Below are positions 1 through 12,000 of a stretch of 64,000 nt of DNA, one piece after another (the first letter of the stretch is position 1; every line of letters starts with the position of its first letter). Both the position numbers and the translations under genes were made by a program. Where the stretch lies: the NCBI GenBank assembly GCA_022414725.1, contig CM039464.1:34043763-34107762 (forward strand), written 5' to 3'. This stretch comes from Microglena sp. YARC. Its lineage: Eukaryota > Chlorophyta > Chlorophyceae > Chlamydomonadales > Chlamydomonadaceae. Under the pieces are notes generated by a model. It saw only the letters and a list, made by a program, of their open reading frames with translations. It had not been told where the DNA came from and searched no databases.

Positions 1-695
1 TACATAAACTCAGCAAATCACTGCCGAGACTGGACAGCAGCACAGCCTGCCAACCAAAGCACGAGGGTTTTGAAGGCACCCCAACAAACCTAAAAACAAA
101 CTAGGTCGAGTCCAAAAAAGGAAACAAACTAGTGGCGGAAAGAAGAGCGGAAAGGGGAGCGTGAAGGGGAGGGATGCTGAAGCAGGCAATCCAGAGCACC
201 AAGCCTAACAAACACAAGAGAAGAGGGCTGAGCCAAAAGAGCAAAAGACCAATCAAGGGCACGCGCTATGAGCACCTTAATATGCAGCGATAATGCCCCT
301 AACAGAAAAAAGCGCTAAACAACCCCGCACCACCTTCTTGCAAATAAGGACAAGAGTGCCTAGGAGAACAACCAAACACACCCCAAGGAGTAAAGGGAGA
401 ATCCAAACTACACGCAGAGAGTCCACAAAACCAAGCCAACAAGACGCCGGAAGCGTGCACAAACACCTAAGATAAAGGAACCCACCCCCATTGACAGGGC
501 AGACCTGTTGGCTATATGCAGCCAACACACAGCCTTGCTAGAAAGGCTCTACAAACTTTAGTATCCACAGCGCTGCAATGTCCGCCAAAGGATATCGTCA
601 CCGGCCAGGTCCGAAGGCAGCCATCCAGAAATCCTTAGGTAATCACTCCAGCCAGATATCCGGTATTTGGCTCCTCCTACCCATTTGTCCGTCTG
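1..695. other. no recognisable gene
   Basis: Only short open frames are present on both strands, with no domain I recognise and no splice-supported exon. The composition is mixed and purine-rich at 100-260. I see nothing functional here. Confidence 0.5.
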
Positions 696-1013
696 TGTGG
701 TGTATCATACGGATATAACCATAAGATTCCCCAATCGGACATCACGTTTTCCTCATACACCACATTTGGTTTCGAGTTTGGTCGAGTGGGTCGACTGGAC
801 GGAAGTTGGGGCCTTCACCAGTACCACGCGGGTTCGATCCCGGGCGGGCGCATGTTCGAAACCTTCGCTAGGAGGGGGCCAGCTCGGCCTGACGTGCACA
901 TCTCAAACCGGAGGTGGGCGTCGACATTCGAAAGGGGGGTGAGTTTTGGTGTATCATACGGATATAACCATAAGATTCCCCAATCGGACAACACGTTTTC
1001 CTCATACACCACA
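696..1013 (+). mobile_element. TRIM-like miniature LTR retroelement with tRNA-like interior
   Basis: Two 69-bp direct repeats (696-764 and 945-1013) differ at very few positions. The left one starts TGTGGTGTAT and both end ATACACCACA, the TG...CA form of LTRs. The element is flanked by the 5-bp duplication GTCTG (691-695 and 1014-1018). A purine tract (AAAGGGGGGTGAG) lies directly before the right repeat, as a polypurine tract should, and a TGG-starting stretch that could be a primer binding site follows the left repeat. The 180-bp interior has no coding capacity but contains a tRNA-like segment with box-B-like GGGTTCGATCCC near 830. This is the architecture of terminal-repeat retrotransposons in miniature, which depend on proteins from other elements. 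Orientation is inferred from the purine tract. Confidence 0.75.
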
Positions 1014-1134
1014 GTCTGTGTGCGTGAACGACACGAATCCTTTTAGGAGAACATGCCAGCTAACAGTCTAATAACCAGCTCGCGTCCGTTGCCACCTGTC
1101 GAACACTCTCCGCCAATTTTCACATATAATTTGT

Positions 1135-1215
1135 TTCAACAGCTTCTAGGCAGCTCCCGAAGCCAGCCAATGGGCGGAACCCACATATTTCAGCACTGGA
1201 TTTATGCACTGATTT
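1135..1215. mobile_element. fragment of the CGGCTACGAGCAGC MITE family
   Basis: The segment contains AGCTTCTAGGCAGCTCCCG followed by a sequence ending in a TTTCAGCACTGG-like block. These match the left half of the full elements at 27722, 37376, 60437, 62077 and 63112. The right half is missing. Confidence 0.45.
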
Positions 1216-1546
1216 TTCTTAGCTCTTGATGTTCAGTACCTCCCACCCCTTGACGTCATCGAGCTGTGGGCACATTTTGAGTCTAGTATGGCTACATCAT
1301 CATATCACATCATCATCATCATCATGTAAAAAATGCTGTAAGATTGGATTGTTACATAACCCCCCCCTCCCCCCGCCCCCCCACTTATATGTGGGTTTTT
1401 GTATTGCTCTATTTATCCACATGACTACTGCGCCCCCCGTAGTGAGTGCTGAGCAGCGTTGTTTTTTTCAAACCCTCAACCCCACCCTCAACCCCACCCA
1501 CTATCTCCTGGCCACCACGGAGCCTCTCAGATCGAGTTCAAGCGCC

Positions 1547-1572
1547 TAACCCTAACCCTACACCCTAAACAA
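1547..1572 (-). repeat. short interstitial telomere-like tract
   Basis: CCTAACCCTAACCCTA is followed by ACCCTAAAC, that is two or three CCCTAA(A)-type units on the + strand. It is too short for a chromosome end. The second tract at 61085 reads TTTAGGG, the plant and green-algal form. Confidence 0.5.
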
Positions 1573-2019
1573 TGCTTATATGTTTGCGAAACATGATTAA
1601 CAAATGAAGGGTGTCATAGAATTTCAAGGAGAATCCGAATATCCAATACAAATGGGGTAATATAATTGTTGAGAAAGTTTTTTTTGAACTAGGACACTGG
1701 CCGTGGGGAGAAATCCCTTCAAAACAGAAATCTAGCGATATCATGTTTATAAACCCTGGTGCAAGTTGATTGGCATCACTACAAGCTGCTCTTGCACCCT
1801 TACTCTCCCATATCGCCCCTCCTCCAGTCACTACCTCCCATGCCGGTCCCCACATATCTTCTCACCGACAACCCCACATAATGTCTCCTGTCCCCCATGT
1901 ATGCTTTCAATTCCCAATACTTTCAATTTTCGAATTCAAAAATTCAAACACAGAGGATAGGGTGGTATGTAGCCTTCCATATCATGCAGGGTTATGTGTT
2001 GCATGCCAAAGGTGATACT

Positions 2020-2690
2020 CACATATCCGTTCAGTTACTGGAAATCTTGTGTGATATTCGTTCAGTTACTGGCAATCCTGTGTGGTATTCGTTCAGTAAC
2101 TGGCAATCCTGTGTGATATTCGTTCAGTTACTGGCAATCTTGTGTGATATTCGTTCAGGTACTGGCAATCCTGTGTGATATTCGTTCAGTTACTGGCAAT
2201 CTTGTGTGATATTCGTTAAAGTACTGGCATTCCTGTGTGATAATCGTTCAGTTATTGGCAATTGTAAGTGATATTCGTTGAATTACTGGCAATCTTGTGT
2301 AATATCCGTTCAGTAACTGGCAATCTTGTGTGATATTCGTTTAGCTACTAGCAATCTTGTGTGATATTCGTTGAGTTACTAGCAATCCTGAGTGATATTT
2401 GTTCAGGTACTGGCAGTTCTGTGTGATATCCGTTCAGTTACTGGCAATCTATCTTGTGTGGTATTCGTTCAGTTACTGGTAATCTTGTGTGATATTTAGT
2501 CAGCAACTGGCAATCTTGAGTGATATTCGTTCAGGTACTGGCAGATCTGTGTGATATTCGTTTGGTTACCGGCAATCTTTTGTGATATCCGTTCAGTTAC
2601 TGGCAATCTTGTGTGGTATTCGTTCAGTTACTGGCAATCCTGTGTGATATTTGTTTAGTTACTGGCAGTTCTGTGAGATATTCGCAAATT
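2020..2690 (+). repeat. 31-bp minisatellite
   Basis: About twenty diverged copies of a 31-bp unit with the core TACTGGCAATCTTGTGTG followed by ATATTCGTTCAG. Copies differ by substitutions and occasional indels, so the array looks old. It ends about 100 bp before the first recognisable exon of the SRCR-PLC gene. Confidence 0.85.
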
Positions 2691-2794
2691 CCCAACCGTA
2701 AGAAAAGTTGCTTTGGACGTCTGGACATGTACTCCAGACTAGAAACAGTTGCGACTCTAGGCTATATCTAAAACCAAAACCATGCAACCTGCAG

Positions 2795-3035
2795 CCGGCT
2801 ACTTAGTTATCAAATCCGGCACATGTGAAACCAGCAACCAGCGGCCTTGCAAGCATCTTCACCGGCTATGAATGCAGTAAGGCTGCAGTGTCCTTAAGCT
2901 ACTCCATTACCTGGGGTCCCAATGGGGGATATGCCGATGTGGTAGATGGCTGCTCCATGAGATCTGGAACCAGTGCCTTTCGCAACAACAAAGGAATGTG
3001 CACTGTTGGTGCAGCTACCCCAGCATCAATCCCAG
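2795..3035 (+). CDS. exon 1: Cys-rich module with 1-nt frameshift
   Basis: The exon starts after CCTGCAG and ends before GTGTGT. The first part reads AGYLVIKSGTCETSNQR in one frame. After about 2845 the matching continuation (tyr-glu-cys, then DGCSMRSG and NNKGMCTV) is in the next frame. The length is 241 nt, one more than a phase 1-1 exon should have, which fits one surplus base in the CGGCC run. The pattern SGTC...YEC..AA...GCS...FRNNKG.C resembles a Cys-rich module seen in large algal surface proteins; I have no family name for it. Without the frameshift it would join the SRCR exon in frame. Confidence 0.55.
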
Positions 3036-6000
3036 GTGTGTTTTTGTATTTGTTTTATTTTGTATTTATTTATTTATTTGTGAATGATTTATGAAATGCA
3101 TTTTATGCGAGGAGGTAGATCTGCTATTGAATTTAAATGTCGCAAAGCATTTTTTTGTTGTTTCCTAAATAACTTCAATGGCATTTGTTGGAAACATTGC
3201 TACAAGAAGCTCCAAAACGCTGTTCATGGAGGAGGCCTAAATCCATACAGCTAGGAAAACCCCACTTTCAGGTTCGAAAAGCAACTCCCTGGGTATCACA
3301 TGGGGAAAATGAGAAAATAAGACGGAGAGCAGCCTAGATTTGGTTGAAAAACCTTGTAACAACTAAAAGGAATCAAGAATGTAAGCATGTAACTAAATTC
3401 CTTACCTAAGCTTTCCTAGCCTTAAAAGTAGGGACTGGCATATCATATGATGTTGACCAAAGGCGAGTATGAAATCACATGATATCATACAAAGTGCATC
3501 ATATGATACTGTATATAAATGGTAACTTTGGCTTAGACAGACTGCCGGCATCATATGATGACATGATATCACAATGCCATTCCCTCCTTAAATGCCCCCA
3601 CCTTAACCAACGACTAATTTCAATTCAATGGAATGAAAATCATTAAAATGTATTTCGTTAACAGATAATTTCATTCGGGATGCGCCTCCTTTAACCTGTC
3701 ACTTGGCTGCATTGAATTCAACGGCCCTGAATCTCACTGCATTGATATATCATTATATGAACAGTCTATTACCTCGTATGCTACCTGCTTTCCGGGGGTA
3801 TCACTCAAAAGGTGAGAGTTGAAATTGGAAGATGATGAGCAGCCCAGGTAGAAAACCCATGTGACTACAACACAATACAATACAATGCAACACAATACAT
3901 TACAATGCAACACAACACAATACAATACAATGGAACACAACACAATACAATACAATGCAGGTCTCAACGGCAAAGCGAACTGCCTTTGCTCAGAGTATCA
4001 GCCCTGGTGTGTTGTGTTGCCTAAGCAGGGGTGATGTGTTGCCGTCCAGTGCAGGCGTGGGTCTGTCATGTGTTTCCCTGCCTCTGGTCAGATGAGGAAG
4101 GTGATCTGTCAGAGGAGGCAGGTGATCTGTGGTGTGTTGCCAGTACAAGCTTGTGTGTTGTGTTGCCTGTATAAGCATGTGTGGTGCTAACCCACAATCC
4201 TACCCACCCATTTCTGTTCCCTCCCCTCTTCTAACCCACAATCCTACCAACAAGTTCACATTCCCTCCCCTCTTCTAACCCACAATCCTACTCACACGTT
4301 CCCACTCCCTCCCCTCTTCTAAGCCACAATCCTATCCACACGTTCCCACTCCCTCCCCTCTTCTAACCCACAATACCACCCACAAGTTCACATTCCCTCC
4401 CCTCTTCTAACCCACAATCCTACCCACACGTTCCCATTCCCTCCCCTCTTCTAAGCCACAATCATACCCACACGTTCCCACTCCCTCCCCTCTTCTAACC
4501 CACAATCCTACCCACACGTTCCCACTCCCTCCCCTCTTCTAACCCACAACCTTACCCACCCATTCCTGTTCCCTCTCCTCGTCTAACCCACAAACTTACC
4601 CACCCATTCCTGTTCCCTCTCCTCGTCTAACCCACAAACTTACCCACCCATTCCTGTTCCCTCTCCTCGTCTAACCCACAACCTTACCCACCCATTCCTG
4701 TTCCCTCCCCTCTTCTAATCCACAACCTTACCCACCCATTCCTGTTCCCTCTCCTCGTCTAACCCACAACCTTACCCACCCATTCCTGATCCCTCCCCTC
4801 TTCTAACCCACAACCTTACCCACCCATTCCTGTTCCCTCTCCCCGTCTAACCCACAACTTTACCCACCCATTCCTGTTCCCTCCCCTCTTCTAACCCACA
4901 ACCTTACCCACCCATTCCTGTTCCCTCCCCTCTTCTAACCCACAAACCCACCCACCGTTCCCGTTGCCTGCCCTATATTGTATTGTCATTGCTTTTTCTA
5001 TGCTTCGTATCCACCATATCATGCATTCTATCGACCACGTGATGCTTTGTATTGACCATATGATGCTTTGTATTGACCTAATTTCTATGCTTTGTTTCGA
5101 CCTTGTGATGCTTTGTTTTGACCATATGATGCTTTGTATCGACCATATGAAGCTTTGTATCGACCATATTTTGATAGAGCACTGGCAAGCACTCTCTCTT
5201 AATATGGTGGCTAAAAAAAAAAACTACCCACCGTCCACACCGGCAGCAATCCGCTTGGTTGAAGGAAGCTCCAACACCCAAGGGCGTTTGGAAGTTTAGA
5301 AAGATGCGCAATGGGGAACTGTGTGTGATGACCTCTTTTCCAGTGAATCAGCCCAGGTTGTGTGTAGGCGGCTAGGATTGCCCTGGAATGCAGCAGAAGT
5401 CAAGTCATTCCAAGGGAATTCTGCTCTTCCAATCTTGATGGACAATATGGAATGTACGGGCTACGAGGCTTCACTGCTTGACTGCCCTCATATCTCTCAG
5501 CACAACTGTGGTCACCAGGAGGATGTTGGTGAGTTCTTGAAATCTTGATAGACAATTTTTTTTTGATGGGCAATGTGAAATGTACGGGCTACGAGGCTTC
5601 ACTGTAGACTGCCCTCATGAAGATCGCATCTCACAAAAATGATATAAACATCGCATCTCACAAAAATGAGCTGACATTGGGTACTTCAGGCCAAAATACT
5701 CAACGGCAAGGATGTTTATTTGAAGACCCAGGCCTTCTATTAAAAAAGTCCGACAAAATACCAAATAGTAAAAAAGTACATTATGACCAAAATATTATGA
5801 GTGAAAGTACAGAAATTAGTTTTCTGCTCAATGACTCAGTATCCGGTGCTTATTGTCAGAAGTAAGGTCATGCTACTACTATCAGTAGTAGCAGTGTAGT
5901 ACTTATATGTAGGGAACGGCCAGGGGGCCGCTAAAAAGTTGCTCGTGTACCGCATGTCGGAATCGGGGCCGTAAGGGGTCGTAAGCCCCGAAACCGTCGG

Positions 6001-9000
6001 AAAAAGTCGGAAAATGGATCGGGAGGGTGTAGATATCGACCCCTCAAAAAAGGGGGGGGGGGGGGGGTCCGGCGACTTTCAGAAATTACCTCTGGTGAAA
6101 ACTGTTAGAGGCCAAAACTTCCTGAGGACTCGGTTTCTGATAAAATTAAGCAGACTTATGACACAAGCTCGACGATATCTTTCCGAATCCGCACTTATTT
6201 CCGACACCGAGTAAATCTGGAGGCGAGGTCCTCTAGATCCAAGTCGAGGCACCTGGTGACCTGGAAGATCCTCGTACATGGGTCGAGCCGGTTTCGGAAA
6301 TATCCTCGCAACTTCCTCACCAGACGGAATCTGACGAAGTTAAGCATACCCATGAAACTGGTTTGACGAGAGCATTCTGAATCCGCGCTTGTTTTCGAGA
6401 TTGAGGAAATGTGTCGAGGTGGTGCTCGAGTAGTGACCTCCACAGGTTCGAAGTACACCAAGTGTGCAAGTTGGGCCAAACCAGAAACTCAGTATTTCCT
6501 CCCAAAACTTCTTGGGTATATGGAGGGTACTTAGGCATGCAACTTAGGCCTTAACACCGCCTTCAAATTCTGAAACACCAAATCTTGCTGGCTCAGCTCA
6601 CAATCAGGGCTAGGAAAGAGTGTTTGCTTGACCATGTTGACAAACTTTGCTAAAATCCAAATGTAAGACCACAAATGGATAGAGCTCGCCGAGGGGATCA
6701 CTATAGACCCTACTTTGACCCCCTAATTATAATTCCTGGAGGAGATATGGGCCTTTGGGGGGGCAGGGGGGGGGGGGGGGGGGGGTAAGGCCGATTATAA
6801 AAAAACTTCCGACATAGGTATACGAAAAAAACTTCCTCGCGACCCCCCGGGAACGGCAACATGATATCTTATGATGTCATGTCATCATATGATATCAAAT
6901 GATATTATCTTGTGATGTCATGTCATCATAAGATGTCATGTCATCATATGATATCAAGCGCTATCATGATGCAATTCGAACTGAATCCTCAGGGTCGCTG
7001 ATTTGTGTTGAGAGACCCACTTCCTGGGGTGAAACTCCTTTCACATACAAATAAATGTCGTCATGTGATGCCATGCGATGCCGGCAGTCTGGCTAGGCTA
7101 AAGGTACCATTTATATACAATAGCATATGATACAATTTGTATGATATCATATGATATCACACTTGCCTTTGGGCAGCACCACATGTTTTGCAGGTCCCTA
7201 CTTATGTGAGGCTCAGAGATATAAGCCATCAGGGACATGCAAGTGTCTGGTAGTGCCATCAGGGACATACAAGTGTCTGGTAGTGCAGATGTAATACCAT
7301 TATTTGTGTAATTTTGTGTGTGTTATTTGACTAGTCATATGTTATGTTTATACTTACAAACTACATAAGCTACTGTTGTTGGCCTGTGGAGACTAAGCTA
7401 ACCCTAAAGCTATTTGCAAAATTGCATGCCCCATACAAATTACACAAATTTCCACGACTGCTCCATTTAAATTACACAAATTACACAAATATCCACGACT
7501 GCTCCATGCAAATTACACAAATTACACAAATATCCACGACTGCTCCTTACAAATTACACAAATTACGCAAATACCCACCACTGCTCCACCTGGCTGTGGA
7601 CACATGTTACATATAAATCCTATGTATAATACAAGTCCTATGTATGATGCAGCGTCGCAAGCGATGCTACAAATTGGTGGAGAGTGTTTGACAGCTGGCC
7701 ATAGAATTGAATAAGTTATGAGACCTCTGGGATGTGCCAGGCTCCGGCTCGGTCAGACAGCCAGATCATGACACAGACAGACATTGGGGTTACCCTGGGG
7801 GCGCCCTCCCCCTTGAAGAAGGGGCTCCACCAATCTAACAAAAATCATGCAATTTTGATGCAATCATGATTGAGTTATTTGTCCATGCTGTGTGTGCCCT
7901 TAAATATGAATGATGCATTGTACAATCTTCTCACTTTTGGAACACACTCAGACAATTATTGCTCTGCTTTTGCTGTGTACAGGTGTTGTTTGCAAAGGGG
8001 ATCCGCCAATTACAGGTGAGGCGATACATGTGTGTGTAGTAGCTGGCTGTAAGGTAGCTGTGTGTATATGTGTATGTGTAGCTGGCGGTAAGGTAGCTGT
8101 GTGTGTATGTGTGTTTGTGTAGCTGGTGGTAAGGTAGCTGTGTGTATATGTGTATGTGTAGCTGGCGGTAAGGTAGCTGTGTGTATATGTGTATGTGTAG
8201 CTGGCGGTAAGGTAGCTGTGTGTATATGTGTATGTGTAGCTGGTGGTAAGGTAGCTGTGTGTATATGTGTATGTGTAGCTGGCGGTAAGGTAGCTGTGTG
8301 TATATGTGTATGTGTAGCTGGCGGTAAGGTAGCTGTGTGTATATGTGTTTGTGTAGCTGGCGGTAAGGTAGCTGTGTGTATATGTGTATGTGTAGCTGGC
8401 GGTAAGGTAGCTGTGTGTATATGTGTATGTGTAGCTGGCGGTAAGGTAGCTGTGTGTATATGTGTATGTGTAGCTGGCGTAAGGTAGCTGTGTGTATATG
8501 TGTATGTGTAGCTGGCGGTAAGGTAGCTGTGTGTATATGTGTATGTGTATGTAGTAGCTGGCAATGTAAGGTAGCTGTGTGTATATGTGTATGTGTAGCT
8601 GGCGGTAAGGTAGCTGTGTGTATATGTGTATGTGTAGCTGGCGGTAAGGTAGCTGTGTGTATATGTGTATGTGTAGCTGGCGGTAAGGTAGCTGTGTGTA
8701 TATGTGTGTATGTGTAGCTGGCGGTAAGGTAGCTGTGTGTATATGTGTATGTGTAGCTGGCGGTAAGGTAGCTGTGTGTATATGTGTATGTGTAGCTGGC
8801 GGTAAGGTAGCTGTGTGTATATGTGTATGTGTAGCTGGCGGTAAGGTAGCTGTGTGTATATGTGTATGTGTAGCTGGCGGTAAGGTAGCTGTGTGTATAT
8901 GTGTATGAAGTAGCTGGCGGTAAGGTAGCTGTGTGTATATGTGTATGTGTAGCTGGCGGTAAGGTAGCTGTGTGTATATGTGTATGTGTAGCTGGCGGTA

Positions 9001-12000
9001 AGGTAGCTGTGTGTATATGTGTATGTGTAGCTGGCGGTAAGGTAGCTGTGTGTATATGTGTATGTGTAGCTGGCGGTAAGGTAGCTGTGTGTATATGTGT
9101 ATGTGTAGCTGGCGGTAAGGTAGCTGTGTGTATATGTGTATGTGTAGCTGGCGGTAAGGTAGCTGTGTGTATATGTGTATGTGTAGCTGGCGGTAAGGTA
9201 GCTGTGTGTATATGTGTATGTGTAGCTGGCGGTAAGGTAGCTGTGTGTATATGTGTATGTGTAGCTGGCGGTAAGGTAGCTGTGTGTATATGTGTATGTG
9301 TAGCTGGCTGTAGCTGTAAGGTAGCTGTGTGTATATGTGTATGTGTAGCTGGCGGTAAGGTAGCTGTGTGTGTGTGTGTGTATAGTGTGTATATGTGTAT
9401 GTGTAGCTGGCGGTAAGGTAGCTGTGTGTATATGTGTATGTGTAGCTGGCGGTAAGGTAGCTGTGTGTATATGTGTATGTGTAGCTGGCGGTAAGGTAGC
9501 TGTGTGTGTATATGTGTTTGTGTAGCTGGTGGTAAGGTAGCTGTGTGTATATGTGTATGTTGTAGCTGGCGGTAAGGTAGCTGTTTGTATATGTGTATGT
9601 GTAGCTGGCGGTAAGGTAGCTGTGTGTGTATATGTGTATGTGTAGCTGGTGGTAAGGTAGCTGTGTGTATATGTGTATGTTGTAGCTGGCGGGAAGGTAG
9701 CTGTTTGTATATGTGTATGTGTAGCTGGCGGTAAGGTAGCTGTGTGTATATGTGTATGTTATAGCTGGTGGTAAGGTTGCTGTGTGTGTATATGTATATG
9801 TAGTAACTGGTGGTAGGGTAGCTGTGTGTATATGTGTATGTGTAGCTGGCGGTAAGGTTGCTGTGTGTGTATATGTGTATGTGTAGCTGGCGGTAAGGTA
9901 GCTGTGTGTGTATGTGTATGTGTAGCTGGCGGTAAGGTAGCTGTGTGTATAATTGTATGTGTTGCTGGCGGTAAGGTAGCTGTGTGTATATGTGTATGTG
10001 TAGCTGGCGGTAAGGTAGCTGTGTGTATATGTGTATGTGTAGCTGGCGGTAAGGTAGGTGTGTGTATATGTGTAGCTGGTGGTAAGGTAGCTGTGTGTAT
10101 ATGTGTAGCTGGTGGTAAGGTAGCTGTGTGTATATGTGTAGCTGGCGGTAAGGTAGCTGTGTGTATGTGTATGTGTAGCTGGCGGTAAGGTAGCTGTGTG
10201 TATATGTGTATGTGTAGCTGGCGGTAAGGTAGCTGTGTGTGTATGTGTATGTAGTAGCTGGCAGTGAAGTAGCTATATGTGTGTATGTGTGTATGTGTGT
10301 ATGTGTAGCTGGCGGTAAGGTAGCTGTGTGTATATGTGTATGTGTAGCTGGCGGTAAGGTAGCTGTGTGTATATGTGTATGTAGTAGCTGGCAATGATGT
10401 AGCTATATGTGTGTATATGTGTATGTGTAGCTGGCGGTAAGGTAGCTGTGTGTATATGTGTATGTAGTAGTTGACGGTAAGTAGCTGGCGATGAAGTAGC
10501 TGTATGTGTGTATGTAGTAGCTGACGGTCAAGTACCTGTGTTTGTATGTGGTAGCTGGTGGTATAGTAGCTGGCAGTACCTCGGTGGTACGATGTACATT
10601 CGTGGCTAGACAACTGAACATATTAATTATGTTCCATTACAAGGTATTTCAAGTGTGCATGTGTGTGTGTGTAAAATGTTCGCATGCATGGTGGATAATA
10701 AAATCTGCTGGTATTGCTGTTGCACATACAAACTATGCTTGCATCCCACCACCACTTAGTTGCCCTATCTGCTTATATCTAGGGATAGGCAATATGATAT
10801 CATATGATGCCTGCGGTCTGACTAGGTAACTGTGGCCTATGTAATCATATCATGTGATATAAATCATACGATATCATACTCGTCTTTGGTATCATACCCG
10901 TCTTTGGTCAACATCATATGATATCATATTGTCTTTGATATCATACCCGTCTCTGATCAACATCATATGATATCATACTCGTATTTGGTATCATACCCGT
11001 CTTTGGTCAACATCATATGATATCATACTCATCTTTGGTATCATACTCGTCTTTGGTATCATACCCGTCTTTGGTCAACATCATATGATATCATACTCGT
11101 CTTTAGTATCATACTCGTCTTTGGTCAACATCATATGATATCATACTCGTCTTTGGTATCATACCCGTCTTTGGTCAACATCATATGATATCATACTCGT
11201 ATTTGGTATCATACCCGCCTTTGGTCAACATCATATGATATCATACTTGTCTTTGGTATCATACTCGTCTTTGGTCAACATCATATGATATCATACTCGT
11301 CTTTGGTATCATACCCGTCTTTGGTCAACATCATATGATATCATACTTGTCTTTGGTATCATACTCGTCTTTGGTCAACATCATATGATATCATACTCGT
11401 CTTTGGTCAACATCATATGATATCATACTTGTCTTTGGAATCATACTCGTCTTTGGTCAACATCATATGATATCATACTCGTCTTTGGTCAACATCATAT
11501 GATATCATACTTGTCTTTGGTATCATACTTGTCTTTGGTCAACATCATATGATTTGCAGGTCCCTACTAATATCCCACACCCGCATAATTTTGCACATGC
11601 ATCCCACCCTGTGTGTAAACTAAATCAATAATGTTATGAGTGTTCTTAAATTTGCAACCTAAGTAGGCAACATTACATTGCAACCTAAGTAGGCAACATT
11701 ACACTGCTTCACTCCCTACCATAAAAGGATATGCAATGTTCTAGGAGTGCCAGCTACACTATTCTTGGCTCGTATTAAACCTGGCCTTGCTTAACTTGGC
11801 TTGGCTTGGCAAAAGGATATGCAATGTTCTAGGAGTGCCAGCTACACTATTCTTGGCTCGTATTAAACCTGGCCTTGCTTAACTTGGCTTGGCTTGGCAA
11901 AAGTATATGCAATGTTCTAGGAGTGCCAGCTACACTATTCTTGGCTCATATTAAACCTAGCTTGACTGAACTTGGCTTGGCTTGGCAAAAGGATATGCAA

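Larger units (their letters stand above)
1014..2019. other. no gene; short low-complexity tracts
   Basis: Contains a (CAT)n tract near 1305-1325, a C-rich tract near 1360-1382 and a telomere-like tract at 1547-1572. No exon is recognisable. Confidence 0.4.

Noticed and set aside
779..850. Functional tRNA gene
   Set aside because: Only box-like motifs; no complete cloverleaf could be drawn, and it lies within the TRIM-like element.
696..1013. Simple MITE pair instead of an LTR element
   Set aside because: The 69-bp units do have inverted ends, but a single 5-bp duplication around the pair and a purine tract next to the right unit fit one LTR element better.
1547..1572. True chromosome end
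   Set aside because: Only two to three units and ordinary sequence continues on both sides.
5617..5865. 82-codon + frame after the SRCR exon copy
   Set aside because: Starts in the duplicated exon scar and has no recognisable continuation; intron sequence.
8010..10613. Long open frames on both strands over the 39-bp array
   Set aside because: They exist only because the unit is 39 bp; the composition is pure repeat and the region is inside an intron of the SRCR-PLC gene.
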